64,000 nt of DNA from Siphonodentalium dalli (taxonomy: Eukaryota; Mollusca; Scaphopoda; Gadilida; Siphonodentaliidae), in NCBI GenBank assembly GCA_032622095.1, contig CP136064.1, positions 132,067,129-132,131,128 of the forward strand, written 5' to 3'. Position numbers and translations under genes: made by a program. The notes under the pieces were generated by a model that saw only the letters and a list, made by a program, of their open reading frames with translations, was not told where the DNA came from and made no database searches. This document shows, in pieces, positions 1 to 14,104 of this stretch (its first letter is position 1; each line of letters opens with the position of its first letter).

Positions 1-463
1 AATTAGACAAACATCCAATTTTGGAGGCACATTACTCGAAAAATACACAACGTATCTGGAATATGTTTTCTGTTCTGTAATAATGATTGCGTACTCAACA
101 AAATGGATATATAAATGGAAGGACATGTGAAATGATGTTTTTTTATAAACATACTTGAAAAGCTATAAATTGAGTCTTTTACCAAATTTTACCAAATTTA
201 TTTCACAAAATTTACCAATTTCGCCTTTCTTGATTCTTTTTGATTTTTAGTATGTTGTTTATAATTGGTTAATAGACATAATCCTGCTAAGAAACATTGT
301 GTTCCAATTAGTATGAGGTTTGGCACTTTTTTCTCATTAATGCACTGGACTAATAATATCCATTAGTAAAGTCGCGCGCTACGTTCACACTTGAAGAAAA
401 ATAAATATAATACATTGCAAACTGTTCTGAAACATGTTCCGAAACCATATATCTGAGACTCCA
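1..463. other. flank of tandem element array, no gene seen
   Basis: AT-rich sequence with only short open frames and no recognisable motif. It ends at the first GGGGTGCTATTCACC terminus, so it is probably the original flank of the tandem element array that follows. Confidence 0.4.
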
Positions 464-3058
464 GGGGTGCTATTCACCAAGCGAGACTATTTTATAAACC
501 AGGTAGTTTATATGGTAGCGGCTGAACGCAAAGGTATCTTTGCTTTAGCGCAAACGACACACGCTGTCGATGGTGTGATTGATCCAATCTATCAGATTTG
601 TCACCTGTCAATTGACGCCGTCTTACGACTAATTCACGAACACTCACCGGCCACAATCGGCATGTATAGCGGTATAATTTTTGGGTATAATTGTGTGGAG
701 ACTCATGCTTGCGTTTATATATCTGCAGAATGAGTTTCAATGATATTAATGAGGTTTTTTTAATTAGCACAGTGTGAAAATGAAGAGCCAAGAAGATAAC
801 GTCTCAGAAGAATTTTGTTTGTGTTTTGGTTCTGCAGTTTGGATATTTCCCTGCTATTTCCAAAGAAATTTCTTTCCATGCATCATTTTTCAGGCGCTGG
901 TGAATGGTGCAGGTTTCTTTGTTAGTTTAATATTTTGATTCTTCTCTCCACAATGGCCCAAAAAAGTGTTACGCTCATCGGCAGTGGTGGGGGGGGGGGG
1001 GGGGGGGTCTGGAAAACAATTGCACATATAGGGCTCAAAAAGGTTTTTTCCGACCCCGAGGAACCCACCACCCCATTTGTGCAAATTTGTTCCTCCAAAT
1101 GTTAGGGACCCACCCCCTTTCTCATGTTTTTATCAAAATTTCAGAGTTTTTTAGCCGTTCTTCAATAACTGTGTTAACTGCGAAAAATAAACTGTATTTC
1201 CAGGTGTTTCCTGGTGTTTCCAGTATCTAACAACAATAATAAAGCATTGTGTAGGTACACTGTGTGTCACAAATTGCCCTAGACCGCATTATAGCCTTAA
1301 TATATCGAGCGTGTTTAGTCTGACAGAGAACACTGGCCAGTGTAAATAGTAGTAAACAGGTCAGGGGTTCTACAATTATTTGTGCATGATCAAAGAACTC
1401 TTTAGTCTTATTTACCAGGGTGAGGAATTGTGTTGGTTAGGTATACACATAGATATATGGTTATTATACCCCCGATATTAGTCGGCGGGTATATAGTTGA
1501 CGTCTCGAGCCGTCCGTGTGTCCGTCCGTACAAACATTTTGCATCATAACTCAAGAGTCGGTTGTCATATTTTGATGCTCTATGACATGTGACGGACCAG
1601 AAATGGGGAACGAATATGCATAATATCACGGATTGTGAGTACCAATGCCTACCAGAGTTATCCATGGGCCCTGTTTATGAAATTAAATCCGTACAAAGTT
1701 TTTGCCATATAAGTTGAAGTGTCGGTTGTCGAATTTTGAAGTGGTTTGGTATGGTGATAGACCTGAATGATACGGGAATGATGTGTGCAGATATTACTGC
1801 ATATCACAGGTTTTGCCTGTCGATGCATACCAGAGCTACCAACTTGGTTCTATCCGTAAACACATTTTGCATTATTATAACTCAACCATTTGTATGTATA
1901 TTTGTGCAGTATAGTCTCAGTCAGATTTTATTCTTGATTTTAGTTTGAACTTTGAAGACATTGAAGAATGTCATTTCTCAAAGCATCTGAATGCATCACA
2001 TTATTTCAGTTCATATATTTGTAAGCGATAACAGTATACAATTAGTATTGTAGTTTAGTCTTGTTGAGCAGTATTTAAGCTTCAAGATGAAGTTCGTCAA
2101 TTCAAGGAGAATAGCGTCACCTTCAGTTGGGATTGTCTGAACAATAAACAGTAACGGCCATTCATTATAACCAATTCAGTTTTATTTGGATAAGTGCTGC
2201 AAATTAACATTACTTGCAATCATTAAAAAGATGAGAAATAACCAGAAGGAATGAAATTGATTGCATGCCAGAACAAGACAGTATTTCAGACATTAGAAAT
2301 TTATGAGACACCCTTTTCAATTTCATGTTATGCAACAATCGGGTCAATGATATCTAGTCATCATTGAGTATGCACCATGTAGTATTTGTGATACAGTTTT
2401 TTTTATTTTATTACTTTTATTCGGGTAATATATGGTATGCTTTAATGAACTCAATCGTGAGTCAACACGCATTAGAGTTGCCAAACATATTTACACTGGG
2501 TAATACATTAATTTTTTTTAATAAATTACGGTTTTCCACTGAGAAGTGGGACGGGATCCTGTGAAATCCAGAATGTTGCTAAATCTGAGGCTAAATAGTC
2601 ACTATAGATGTCCATATAGCCATATGCCAACAAACATGATACTAGCATGCTTACAAACAACATTACATGGTCAGTACTTGTAAATTGTTTGAAAAAAACC
2701 CATTTTGGAAAAAATTATTACAAGCACGATTGTTTCGGCCTCTGGACCACCCACCCACCCCGGCCCTATATACGGATTTGTTTTGTAGACCCCCTCATGT
2801 CGTCGGTGGTATATTTTGCCCCACGTCCTTTTCCTCGGTTGCTCATTGTTGAAATGTGTACAAACGTGTACTGCTACACGCAGCATGTTTATGTGACCGG
2901 TGGTCAATCTATGATTGACGCCAATCACCTTGATTGGATAATCCTATATGGCGCGGCGATGTCTTCCCATCGATATGTCCACCGATAGCTTCGCATTGAG
3001 CGTCGCCTCGTAAAACTACCTGGACTATATTATAAACCCAGCCGGTGAATAGCACCCC
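464..3058 (+). repeat. array unit A
   Basis: First copy of the inverted-repeat element. It has a G18 run at 990-1007 at the place where all units carry poly-G, and an intact TTAA at 2075-2078, the empty site of the insertion found in unit D. It shares the variants GTAGCGGCTGAACGC and GATGGTGTGATTG with unit D. Confidence 0.8.
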
Positions 3059-3059
3059 A

Positions 3060-5707
3060 GGGGTGCTATTCACAAAGCGAGACTATTTTATAAACCAGGT
3101 AGTTTATTCGGTAGTGGCTGAGCGCAAAGGTATCTTTGCTTTAGCGCCAACGACACACGCTGTCGATGATGTGATTGATCCAATCTATCAGATTTGTCAC
3201 CTGTCAATTGACGCCATCTCACGACTAATTCGTGAACACTCACCGTCCACAATCGGCATGTATAACGGTATCATTTTTTTGGGTATAATTGTGTGGAGAC
3301 TTATGCTTGCGTTTATATATCAACAGAATGAGTGTCAATGACATTAATGAGGTTTTTTAATAAGCACAGTGTGGAAATGAAGAGCCAAGAAGATAACGTC
3401 TCAGAAGAATTTTGTTTGTGTTTTGGTTCTGTTTGGATATTTCCCTGCCATTTCCAACGTCATTTCTTTCCATGCATCATTTTTCCGGCGCTGATGAATG
3501 GTGCCGGTTTCTTTGTTCTTTAATATTTTGATACTTGTCTCCACAAATCCCAAAAAAGTTTTACGCTCGTCGACAGTGGTGGGGTGGGGGGGGGGGGGGG
3601 TTTCTGGAAAAAAATGCACATATATGACCCAAAAGGTTTTTTCCGACCCCGAGGAACCCACCACCCCATTTGTGCAAATTTGTTCCTCCAAATGTTGGGG
3701 ACCCACCTCCTTTCTCATGTTTTTTATCAAAATTTCATAGTTTCTTAGCCGTTCTTCAATAACTGTGTTAACTGCCTTTCAATCCCATTCCACTATCCTT
3801 TTCTGGTGCAAACTGTGTAAAATTAAGACTCAAGCAATAACATGCTTAATCGGTAAAGCACAGGTCAGAAAAAAACGAAAAATAAACTGTATTTCCAAGT
3901 GTTTCCAGTATCTAACAACAATAATAAAACATTGTGTATGTACATTGTATGTCACAAATTGCCCTAGACTGCATTATAGCCTTAATATATCGAGCGTGTT
4001 TTGTCTGACAGAGAACACTGGCCAGTGTAAATAGTGGTAAACAGGTCAGGGGTTCTACAATTACTTGTGCATGACCAAAGAACTCTTTAGTCTTATCCAC
4101 CGGGGTGAGGTGAGGAGGGGAATTGTTTTGGTTAGGTTTCCACATAGATATATGGTTATTATACCCCCCCCCGATATTAGTCGGGGGGCATATAGTTGAC
4201 GTCTCGAGCCGTGCGTACGTCCGTACAAACATTTTGCATTATAACTCAAGAGTCGGTTGTCATATTTTGATGCTCTATGGCATGGTGACGGACCAGAAAT
4301 GGGGAACGAATATGCATAATTATTATAACGGGTTGTGAGCACCAATGCCTACCAGAGTTATCCATGGGCCCTGTTTATGAAATTCACTCCGTACAAAGTT
4401 TTTGCAATACATGTATAAGTTGTCGAATTTTGAAGTGGTTTGGTATGGTGACAGACCTGAATGATAGGGGAAGGATGTATGCAGATATTACTGCATATTA
4501 CAGGTTTCGCATGTCGATGCATACCAGAGCCACCACCTGATTCCATCCGTAAACACATTTTGCATTATTATAACTCAACCATGTGTATGTATATTTGTGC
4601 ACTATAGTCTGCAGTATAGTCTCAGTCAGATTTGATTCTTGATTTTAGTTTGAACTTTGAAGACATTGAAGAATGTCATTTCTCAAAGCATCTGAATGCA
4701 TCATATTATTTCAGTTCATCTATTTGTAAGCGATAACAGTATACAATTAGTATTTTAGTTTAGTTTTGTTGAACAGTATTTAAGCTTCAAGACAAAGTTC
4801 GGAAATTCAATGAGAATATAGCGTCACCTTCAGTTGGGATTGTCTGAACAGTAAACAGTAACGGTTATTCACCATAACCAATTCAGTTTTATTTGGATAA
4901 GTGTTGCAAATTAACATTACTTGCAATCATTCAAGATGAGAAATAACCAGAAGGAATGAATTTGATTGCACGCCAGAACAAGACAGTATTTCAGACATTA
5001 GAAATTTATGAGATACCATTTTCAATTTCATGTTATGCAACAATCAGGTTAATGATATCTAATCATCATTGAGTATTCACCATGTAGTATTTGTGATTCA
5101 TTTTTTTTTTTTTTATTACTTTTATTCGGGTAATACAACTGGGTAATATATTAATTTTGTTACTAAATATTTCTTCCGTTGATCAAATGTTCCTGAACGC
5201 TATTACGGTGGTCCACTGTGAAGTGGGACGGGATCCTGTGAAATAGTCACTCTTGCTGCCTATAACCATATACCGACAAACATGGTACTAACATGCTTAC
5301 ACACAACATTACATGACCAGTACTTGTAAATTGTTTGAAAAAAATACCTATTTTGGAAAAACAATTACAAACACGATTGTTTCGGCCTCTGGACCACCCA
5401 CCCACCCCGGCCCTATATACAGAATCTTTTTTGTAGACCCCCGCACTGTCGTAGGTGGTAGATTTTGCCCCACGTCCATTTCTTCGGTCGCTCATTGTTG
5501 AAATTAACAAAACGTGTACTGTTACACGCAGCATGCTGTTTATGTGACCTGTGGTCAATCTATGATTGACGCCAATCACCTTGATTGGATAATCCTATAC
5601 CGCGCGGCGATGTCTTCCCATCGATGTCCACCGATAGCTTCGCATTGAGCGTCGCCTCGTAAAACTACCTGGACTATATTATAAACCCAGCCGGTGAATA
5701 GCACCCC
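3060..5707 (+). repeat. array unit B
   Basis: Second copy, 2648 bp, almost identical to unit C over its whole length, which implies a recent tandem duplication. It carries the variants GTAGTGGCTGAGCGC and GATGATGTGATTG. The short open frames in it recur at a constant 2649-bp offset in C because the DNA is duplicated, not because they encode conserved proteins. Confidence 0.8.
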
Positions 5708-5708
5708 T

Positions 5709-8359
5709 GGGGTGCTATTCACCAAGCGAGACTATTTTATAAACCAGGTAGTTTATTCGGTAGTGGCTGAGCGCAAATGTATCTTTGCTTTAGCGCCAAC
5801 GACACACGCTGTCGATGATGTGATTGATCCAATCTATCAGATTTGTCACCTGTCAATTGACGCCATCTCACGACTAATTCGTGAACACTCACCGTCCACA
5901 ATCGGCATGTATAACGGTATCATTTTTTTGGGTATAATTGTGTGGAGACTTATGCTTGCGTTTATATATCAACAGAATGAGTGTCAATGACATTAATGAG
6001 GTTTTTTAATAAGCACAGTGTGGAAATGAAGAGCCAAGAAGATAACGTCTCAGAAGAATTTTGTTTGTGTTTTGGTTCTGTTTGGATATTTCCCTGCCAT
6101 TTCCAACGTCATTTCTTTCCATGCATCATTTTTCCGGCGCTGATGAATGGTGCCGGTTTCTTTGTTCTTTAATATTTTGATTCTTGTCTCCACAAATCCC
6201 AAAAAAGTTTTACGCTCGTCGACAGTGGTGGGGTGGGGGGGGGGGGGGTTTCTGGAAAAAAATGCACATATATGACCCAAAAGGTTTTTTCCGACCCCGA
6301 GGAACCCACCACCCCATTTGTGCAAATTTGTTCCTCCAAATGTTGGGGACCCACCTCCTTTCTCATGTTTTTTTATCAAAATTTCATAGTTTTTTAGCCG
6401 TTCTTCAATAACTGTGTTAACTGCCTTTCAATCCCATTCCACTATCCTTTTCTGGTGCAAACTGTGTAAAATTAAGACTCAAGCAATAACATGCTTAATC
6501 GGTAAAGCACAGGTCAGAAAAAAACGAAAAATAAACTGTATTTCCAAGTGTTTCCAGTATCTAACAACAATAATAAAACATTGTGTATGTACATTGTATG
6601 TCACAAATTGCCCTAGACTGCATTATAGCCTTAATATATCGAGCGTGTTTTGTCTGACAGAGAACACTGGCCAGTGTAAATAGTGGTAAACAGGTCAGGG
6701 GTTCTACAATTACTTGTGCATGACCAAAGAACTCTTTAGTCTTATCCACCGGGGTGAGGTGAGGAGGGGAATTGTTTTGGTTAGGTTTCCACATAGATAT
6801 ATGGTTATTATACCCCCCCCCCCGATATTAGTCGGGGGGCATATAGTTGACGTCTCGAGCCGTGCGTACGTCCGTACAAACATTTTGCATTATAACTCAA
6901 GAGTCGGTTGTCATATTTTGATGCTCTATGGCATGGTGACGGACCAGAAATGGGGAACGAATATGCATAATTATTATAACGGGTTGTGAGCACCAATGCC
7001 TACCAGAGTTATCCATGGGCCCTGTTTATGAAATTCACTCCGTACAAAGTTTTTGCAATACATGTATAAGTTGTCGAATTTTGAAGTGGTTTGGTATGGT
7101 GACAGACCTGAATGATAGGGGAAGGATGTATGCAGATATTACTGCATATTACAGGTTTCGCATGTCGATGCATACCAGAGCCACCACCTGATTCCATCCG
7201 TAAACACATTTTGCATTATTATAACTCAACCATGTGTATGTATATTTGTGCACTATAGTCTGCAGTATAGTCTCAGTCAGATTTGATTCTTGATTTTAGT
7301 TTGAACTTTGAAGACATTGAAGAATGTCATTTCTCAAAGCATCTGAATGCATCATATTATTTCAGTTCATCTATTTGTAAGCGATAACAGTATACAATTA
7401 GTATTTTAGTTTAGTTTTGTTGAACAGTATTTAAGCTTCAAGACAAAGTTCGGAAATTCAATGAGAATATAGCGTCACCTTCAGTTGGGATTGTCTGAAC
7501 AGTAAACAGTAACGGTTATTCACCATAACCAATTCAGTTTTATTTGGATAAGTGTTGCAAATTAACATTACTTGCAATCATTCAAGATGAGAAATAACCA
7601 GAAGGAATGAATTTGATTGCACGCCAGAACAAGACAGTATTTCAGACATTAGAAATTTATGAGATACCATTTTCAATTTCATGTTATGCAACAATCAGGT
7701 TAATGATATCTAATCATCATTGAGTATTCACCATGTAGTATTTGTGATTCATTTTTTTTTTTTTTTATTACTTTTATTCGGGTAATACAACTGGGTAATA
7801 TATTAATTTTGTTACTAAATATTTCTTCCGTTGATCAAATGTTCCTGAACGCTATTACGGTGGTCCACTGTGAAGTGGGACGGGATCCTGTGAAATAGTC
7901 ACTCTTGCTGCCTATAACCATATACCGACAAACATGGTACTAACATGCTTACACACAACATTACATGGCCAGTACTTGTAAATTGTTTGAAAAAAATACC
8001 TATTTTGGAAAAACAATTACAAACACGATTGTTTCGCCCTCTGGACCACCCACCCACCCCGGCCCTATATACAGAATCTTTTTTGTAGACCCCCGCACTG
8101 TCGTAGGTGGTAGATTTTGCCCCACGTCCATTTCTTCGGTCGCTCATTGTTGAAATTAACAAAACGTGTACTGTTACACGCAGCATGCTGTTTATGTGAC
8201 CTGTGGTCAATCTATGATTGACGCCAATCACCTTGATTGGATAATCCTATACCGCGCGGCGATGTCTTCCCATCGATGTCCACCGATAGCTTCGCATTGA
8301 GCGTCGCCTCGTAAAACTACCTGGACTATATTATAAACCCAGCCGGTGAATAGCACCCC
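5709..8359 (+). repeat. array unit C
   Basis: Third copy, 2651 bp, nearly identical to unit B. The junction with B is the near-perfect palindrome GGTGAATAGCACCCC-T-GGGGTGCTATTCACC, that is the right end of one element against the left end of the next. Confidence 0.8.
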
Positions 8360-8399
8360 AGGGGTGCTATTCACCAAGCGAGACTATTTTATAAACCTG

Positions 8400-10327
8400 G
8401 GGCCTGTTTCATGAAGCAATGTCATAAGATTATCTTAAGATGGACTTAATCTAAGATCTAAGGTGGATCTTATGATGTAACTTTTCCGTTTCAAGAACGC
8501 GTTTCACAAAACAAGATTAAGTCCTACTTAAGTAGTAATTTAAGTTCGCGCGCTTTTAGACTGGCTCTCGACAATTTATTACAGCTATGCACAGAAAATG
8601 TTGGTTCTGTGTGTGTTATATGCCTAGGTACAGTGTCTGGTGACATATACTAGGGCGTGTCTAATAATAATTATGATATTTTAATGCGAGGGCGATAATC
8701 AGTATAATGACTGGTGCATACTTAACTGCACGAGCGCGCTTTTTAACTGTGTTTTCGCGTCAGACCCCATCCACACATAGCTGCATGCTTCCAATGCCTA
8801 TTTTATACAAACGTATCGAGCTCAAATATATTATTTCAGTTATTAAAGGGACTTATAAATCCTAACTCAGAATGTGAACCTTCACACATATAACATGCCA
8901 TTAAGGCGACGCGAGACATATGTTCGCTCCTTTCAATGCGGATATTAGGTTCTAATACATTATACGTCTTTGAAGCATCTATAATACCAGGAAACCGAAT
9001 ATGTCGCCACGACGGCATACACATACAATACACCACAATGGAAGCACTGAGCTAAACGCTCTTTATTGATGGTCAACATTCATGGAATACTAACACAAAA
9101 CGCTCTTTATTGATATTGCTATAATGTGAATAGGACTTCATATCGTGCTCCAAATAGACTTATTTCCAATCTGAGACATACTTGTAGAAGCCATATATAA
9201 ATGATGTTAGTGCCATTTGCTCTGGTTCTGTTGACAAATGTGCTAAACGCCTGTTATAATTCACAAACTGCGTATGAACTTCGAAAGTACGTTACGTTGA
9301 ACGACATTCTGCATATATGTTTTAATAAAAACCAAATCAACGACTTCTAATAAAGAGCGTTTATAATTAACAACACGTGAACAGACGGCCGGTTCACAGG
9401 CCCCTGGGGAAAATTACTAAATACCAATATAGACTATACCACTGGTACAGTCTATATTGGTATTTTAGTAATTCCCCCAGGGGTCTGTGGGCCAGTTCAC
9501 AGTGATATTATATGTTCTTTCGCGGATCCCGGTGTGCCCGCGCGGTCCGTATACTATATACATGCTATATATCTTTTTATTTCATAGTTAATAGATTATG
9601 ATAATATACATAATAATAATAAAATGACACATATTATGTATTATTATCTTGTTGATATATATACGGGGTACATATACAATACATTTTTACAATCAAATTA
9701 TAACATAATAATATAGAAAGGCAAGTAAATAATAATAATAATAGCTGACATATGCATTTATAAAAAAAACTGAGTATAGATCATTCACTATTATCCTCGA
9801 TGTGAAAATGTTCGGACTAATTGTCTCAACATGATTATTGTCTACAGTGCGATTGGGTTATTTGAATCGCAAATGATGTTCAACTCTATGTAAATATATT
9901 ATTTTTGTTACAGCAATTAGAAATGTATATATAGTCCGGTCTTGGTGGTTTACAGTTAGTAGCGGACACCCCGCCAATCTTGCAACCACTGGCCACGTCA
10001 CTGCTATAGCTTACCAGTTGGTTATTAATTACTACCATTTCTGAAACACCCCTCCGTGCTAGCAAGGTGTTATTCAGTTAAATGTGTTTATAATAATATA
10101 TACATGAACTAGATCCCATCCACATTTCGGACCAACTGCGGATCACAACGTAGGTCTTAACTTTAAGATTATCTTATGACACATCACACCAGTCTTAAAG
10201 TTAAGACCAAAGTTAAGACCATCTTAGGTTAAGACTTTGTTCGTGAAACGCACTTATGACTGAAGTTTGAACTTATGACCATCTTAAGTCCCAACTATGT
10301 CATAAGTTGCCTTCATGAAACAGGGCC
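8400..10327. mobile_element. non-autonomous Harbinger-like foldback element
   Basis: The ends are GGGCCTGTTTCATGAA and its inverse TTCATGAAACAGGGCC, followed inward by AAGATTATCTTA/TAAGAC-rich subterminal repeats. Comparison with units A-C shows the uninterrupted sequence AAACCAGGTAG, so the insertion sits in CCAGG. The left flank reads CTG and the right CAG, which would fit the CWG target duplication of PIF/Harbinger if one base has mutated. A strong internal hairpin lies at 9403-9480. No coding sequence is seen. Family assignment rests on target site and end sequence only. Confidence 0.65.
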
Positions 10328-12027
10328 CAGGTAGTTTATATGGTAGCGGCTGAACGCAAAGGTATCTTTGCTTTAGCGCAAACGACACACGCTGTCGATG
10401 GTGTGATTGATCCAATCTATCAGATTTGTCACCTATCAATTGACGCCGTCTTACGACTAATTCATGAACACTCACCGGCCACAATCGGCATGTATAGCGG
10501 TATAATTTTTGGGTATAATTGTGTGGAGACTCATGCTTGCGTTTATATATCTGCAGAATGAGTTTCAATGATATTAGTGAGTATTTTTTAATTATCACAG
10601 TGTGAAAATGAAGAGCCAAGAAGATAACGTCTCAGAAGAATTTTGTTTGTGTTTTGGTTCTGTTTGGATATTTCCCTGCTATTTCCAAAGAAATTTCTTT
10701 CCATGCATCATTTTTCCGGCGCTGGTGAATGGTGCCGGTTTCTTTGTTCTTTAATATTTTGATTCTTTTCTCCACAATGCCCAAAAAACTGTTACGCTCG
10801 TCGGCAGTGGGGGGGGGGGGGGGGGGGGGGGGTCTGAAAACAATTACACATATAGGGCCCAAAAAGTTTTTTTCCGACCCCGAGGGACCCACCACCCCAT
10901 TTGTGCAAATTTATTCCTCCAAATGTTAGGGACCCACCCCCTTTATCATGTTTTTATCAAAATTTCAGAGTTTTTTAGCCGTTCTTCAATAACTGTGTTA
11001 ACTGCCTTTCAATCCCATTACACTATCCTCTTTTGGTGCAAAGTGTGTAAAATTAAGACTCAAGCAATAACATCCTTAATCGGTAAAGCAAAGGTCAGAA
11101 AAACGAAAAATAAACTGTATTTCCAGGTGTTTCCCCGTGTTTCCAGTATCTAACAACAATAATAAAGCATTGTGTAGGTACACTGTATGTCACAAATTGT
11201 CCTGGACCGCATTATAGCCTTAATATATATCGAGCGTGTTTAGTCTGACAGAGAACACTGGCCAGTGTAAATAGTGGTAAACAGGTCAGGGGTTCTACAA
11301 TTATTTGTGCATGATCAAAGAACTCTTTAGTCTTATTCACCGGGGTGGGTGAGGAGAGGAATTGTTTTGGTTAGGTATAATACACATAGATATATGGTTA
11401 TTATACCCCCGATATTAGTCGGCGGGTATATAGTTGACGTCTCGAGCCGTCCGTGCGTCCGTCCGTACAAACATTTTGCGTCATAACTCAAGAGTCGGTT
11501 GTCATATTTTGATGCTCTATGACATGTGACGGACCAGAAATGGAGAACGAATATGCATAATATCACGGATTGTGAGTACCAATGCCTACCAGATTTATCC
11601 ATGGGCCCTGTTTATGAAATTCAATCCATACACAGTTTTTGCCATATAAGTTGAAGTGTCGGTTGTCGAATTTTGAAGTGGTTTGGTATGGTGATAGACC
11701 TGAATGATACGGGAAGGATGTGTGCAGATATTACTGCATATCACAGGTTTTGCCTGTCGATGCATACCAGAGCTACCAACTTGGTTCCATCCGTAAACAC
11801 ATTTTGCATTATTATAACTCAACCATTTGTATGTATATTTGTGCACTAGAGTCTGCAGTATAGTCTCAGTCAGATTTTATTCTTAATTTTAGTTTGAACT
11901 TTGAAAACATTGAAGAATGTCATTTCTCAAAGCATCTGAATGCATCACATTATTTCAGTTCATCTATTTGTAAGCGATAACAGTATACAATTAGTATTGT
12001 AGTTTAGTCTTGTTGAGCAGTATTTAA

Positions 12028-12998
12028 GGACTTTGCTAACCCAATTTTCCCCAAATTTAATGGAGTCCAAAACAAAGGTTTATGTTCACTTTTATTAGTA
12101 ACTGCAGTAACCAAACCCATGAATGCAACATTTTAAGAGTATAATTCATGGTAGATTATGTTAGAAATTCAAAATGTGGAATTTATAGAAGTTTTTAAAA
12201 TAAATTTGTTCGAACCCAAAATCAACAAGCACAAAGTCAATATCAAAGAAAAAATATGGCAATATGTACTGAACACTGTGAAGAATGATGAACAATAAAG
12301 ATATACTCACATTTCTTTAGTTTCATTAAGATTTTTGGCTTGGAAGCAGTTGTTTACAGATGGTAGCTTTCATTGCTCAGAAAAGCTATTTGGGAACTGA
12401 ATTTGATGGGTTAAGTTAATGTTCACTCAAGCCAGCTAAGATTATGACCAGCAGGACAGTCCAGGTGCTTGAGCCATGACAAGATTACATCCTGATTCAG
12501 GATGATTGGCGACCTAGTTTCTGGGTTATGGGGTACCCAGAGATTAGGGATTAATCATTACACAGTTCTTTTGTCAAGAGATTCACAACACACCACTGTC
12601 CACACAGTTATTAACACTTAACTGTCACCTCACTTCAAGGGATGTCAGGCAAGTTACTCAAATATTTGTAAACAATTGGTTCTTAGTAATTTTATCAAAG
12701 AATGCTTGATAAATATGAATATTATTTTATTGTTCATCATTCTTCAGAGTGTTCAGTACACATTGCCAAATTTTTTTCTTTGATATGGACTTTGTGTTTG
12801 TTGATTTTGGGTTCGAAAAAATTGATTTTAAAAACCTCTATAAATTTCACATTTAGTATTTCTAACAATATTCCACCATGAATTATACTCTTAAGATGTT
12901 GCATTCATGGGTTTGGTTACTGTGGTTACTAATAAAAGTGAACATAAACCTTTATTTTGACTCCATCAAATTTGGGGAAAATTGGGTTAGCAAAGTCC
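12028..12998. mobile_element. 971-bp foldback element with TTAA target duplication
   Basis: TTAA flanks both sides (12024-12027 and 12999-13002). The empty site GTATTTAAGCTTCAAG is preserved in units A (2075-2078), B and C. The arms are long inverted repeats of about 280 bp starting GGACTTTGCTAACCCAATTT; the middle is single-copy. TTAA duplication is typical of piggyBac and Kolobok, and there is no transposase here, so this is a non-autonomous member of one of those superfamilies. Confidence 0.85.
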
Positions 12999-13899
12999 TT
13001 AAGCTTCAAGATGAAGTTCGTAAATTCAAGGAGAATAGCGTCACCTTCAGTTGGGATTGTCTGAACAATAAACAGTAACGGCCATTCATCATAACCAATT
13101 CAGTTTTATTTGGATAAGTGCTGCAAATTAACATTACTTGCAATCATTAAAAAGATGAGAAATAACCAGAAGGAATGAATTTGATTGCATGCCAGAACAA
13201 GACAGTATTTCAGACATTAGACATTTATGAGATACCCTTTTAAATTTCATGGTATGCAACAATCGGGTCAATGATATCTAGTCATCATTGAGTATTCACC
13301 AATTTTTATTACTTTTATTCGGGTAATACAACTGGATAATACATTAAGTTTTTTTTTTACTAAATTACGGTTTTCCACTGAGAAGTGGGACGGGATCCTG
13401 TGAAATCCAGAATGTTGCTAAATTTGAGGCTAAATAGTCACTATAGCTGTCTATATAGCCATATGCCAACAAACATGATACTAACATGCTTACAAACAAC
13501 ATTACATGGTCAGTACTTGTAAATTGTTTGAAAAAAAACCCATTTTGGAAAAAAAATTACAAGCACGATTGTTTCGGTCTCTGGACCACCCACCCACCCC
13601 GACCCTATATACGGATTTTATTTGTAGACCCCCCCCCCCATGTCGTCGGTGGTATATTTTGCCCCACGTCCTTTTCCTCGGTTGCTCATTATTGAAATGT
13701 GTACAAACGTGTACTGTTACACGCAGCATGTTTATGTGACCGGTATTCAATCTATGATTGACGCCAATCACCTTGATTGGATAATCCTATATGGCGCGGC
13801 GATGTCTTCCCATCGATGTCCAACGATAGCTTCGCATTGAGCGTCGCCTCGTAAAACTACCTGGACTATATTATAAACCCAGCCGGTGAATAGCACCCC

Positions 13900-14104
13900 A
13901 GTTGTTTAAGAAAACAACCATTATTTCAATATATGCGCATTATATTATGACGAGAGGATTGATCTTTGTCGAAATTATGCATACACGACTTTCATCCAAT
14001 CAAACGAAACATTTCCTTTAAGAAGCAGAGCGACCAAAATTCCACTATTTATAGCCTAAATAAATAACGTACATAGCTAAAACAAAGCGTTTCGAGCAAC
14101 CTTA
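13900..14104. other. short spacer, nothing recognised
   Basis: Sequence between the right end of the tandem array and the next foldback element. No motif or open frame stands out. Confidence 0.3.

Larger units (their letters stand above)
464..13899. mobile_element. four tandem copies of a 2.65 kb inverted-repeat element
   Basis: Each unit begins GGGGTGCTATTCACC and ends with its inverse GGTGAATAGCACCCC. Behind each end lies a second shared block, CCAGGTAGTTT, so the imperfect terminal inverted repeats are about 47 bp. Units are A 464-3058, B 3060-5707, C 5709-8359 and D 8361-13899, separated by one A or T. D is long because two other elements sit inside it; without them it is about 2.64 kb. 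B and C are nearly identical, while A and D share variants that B and C lack. No long open frame is conserved, so the unit looks non-autonomous. No clear target duplication is visible at the outer ends, and I cannot assign a superfamily. Confidence 0.85.
8361..13899 (+). repeat. array unit D, interrupted by two other elements
   Basis: Fourth copy, split by a Harbinger-like foldback (8400-10327) shortly after its left end and by a TTAA-flanked element (12028-12998). Its remaining sequence matches unit A more closely than B or C. A G24 run lies at 10809-10832, which could form a G-quadruplex. Confidence 0.8.

Noticed and set aside
3045-3341. 98-codon frame nearly identical to that at 5694-5990
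   Set aside because: Conserved only because units B and C are recent duplicates; broken in units A and D, and the frame starts within the terminal repeat.
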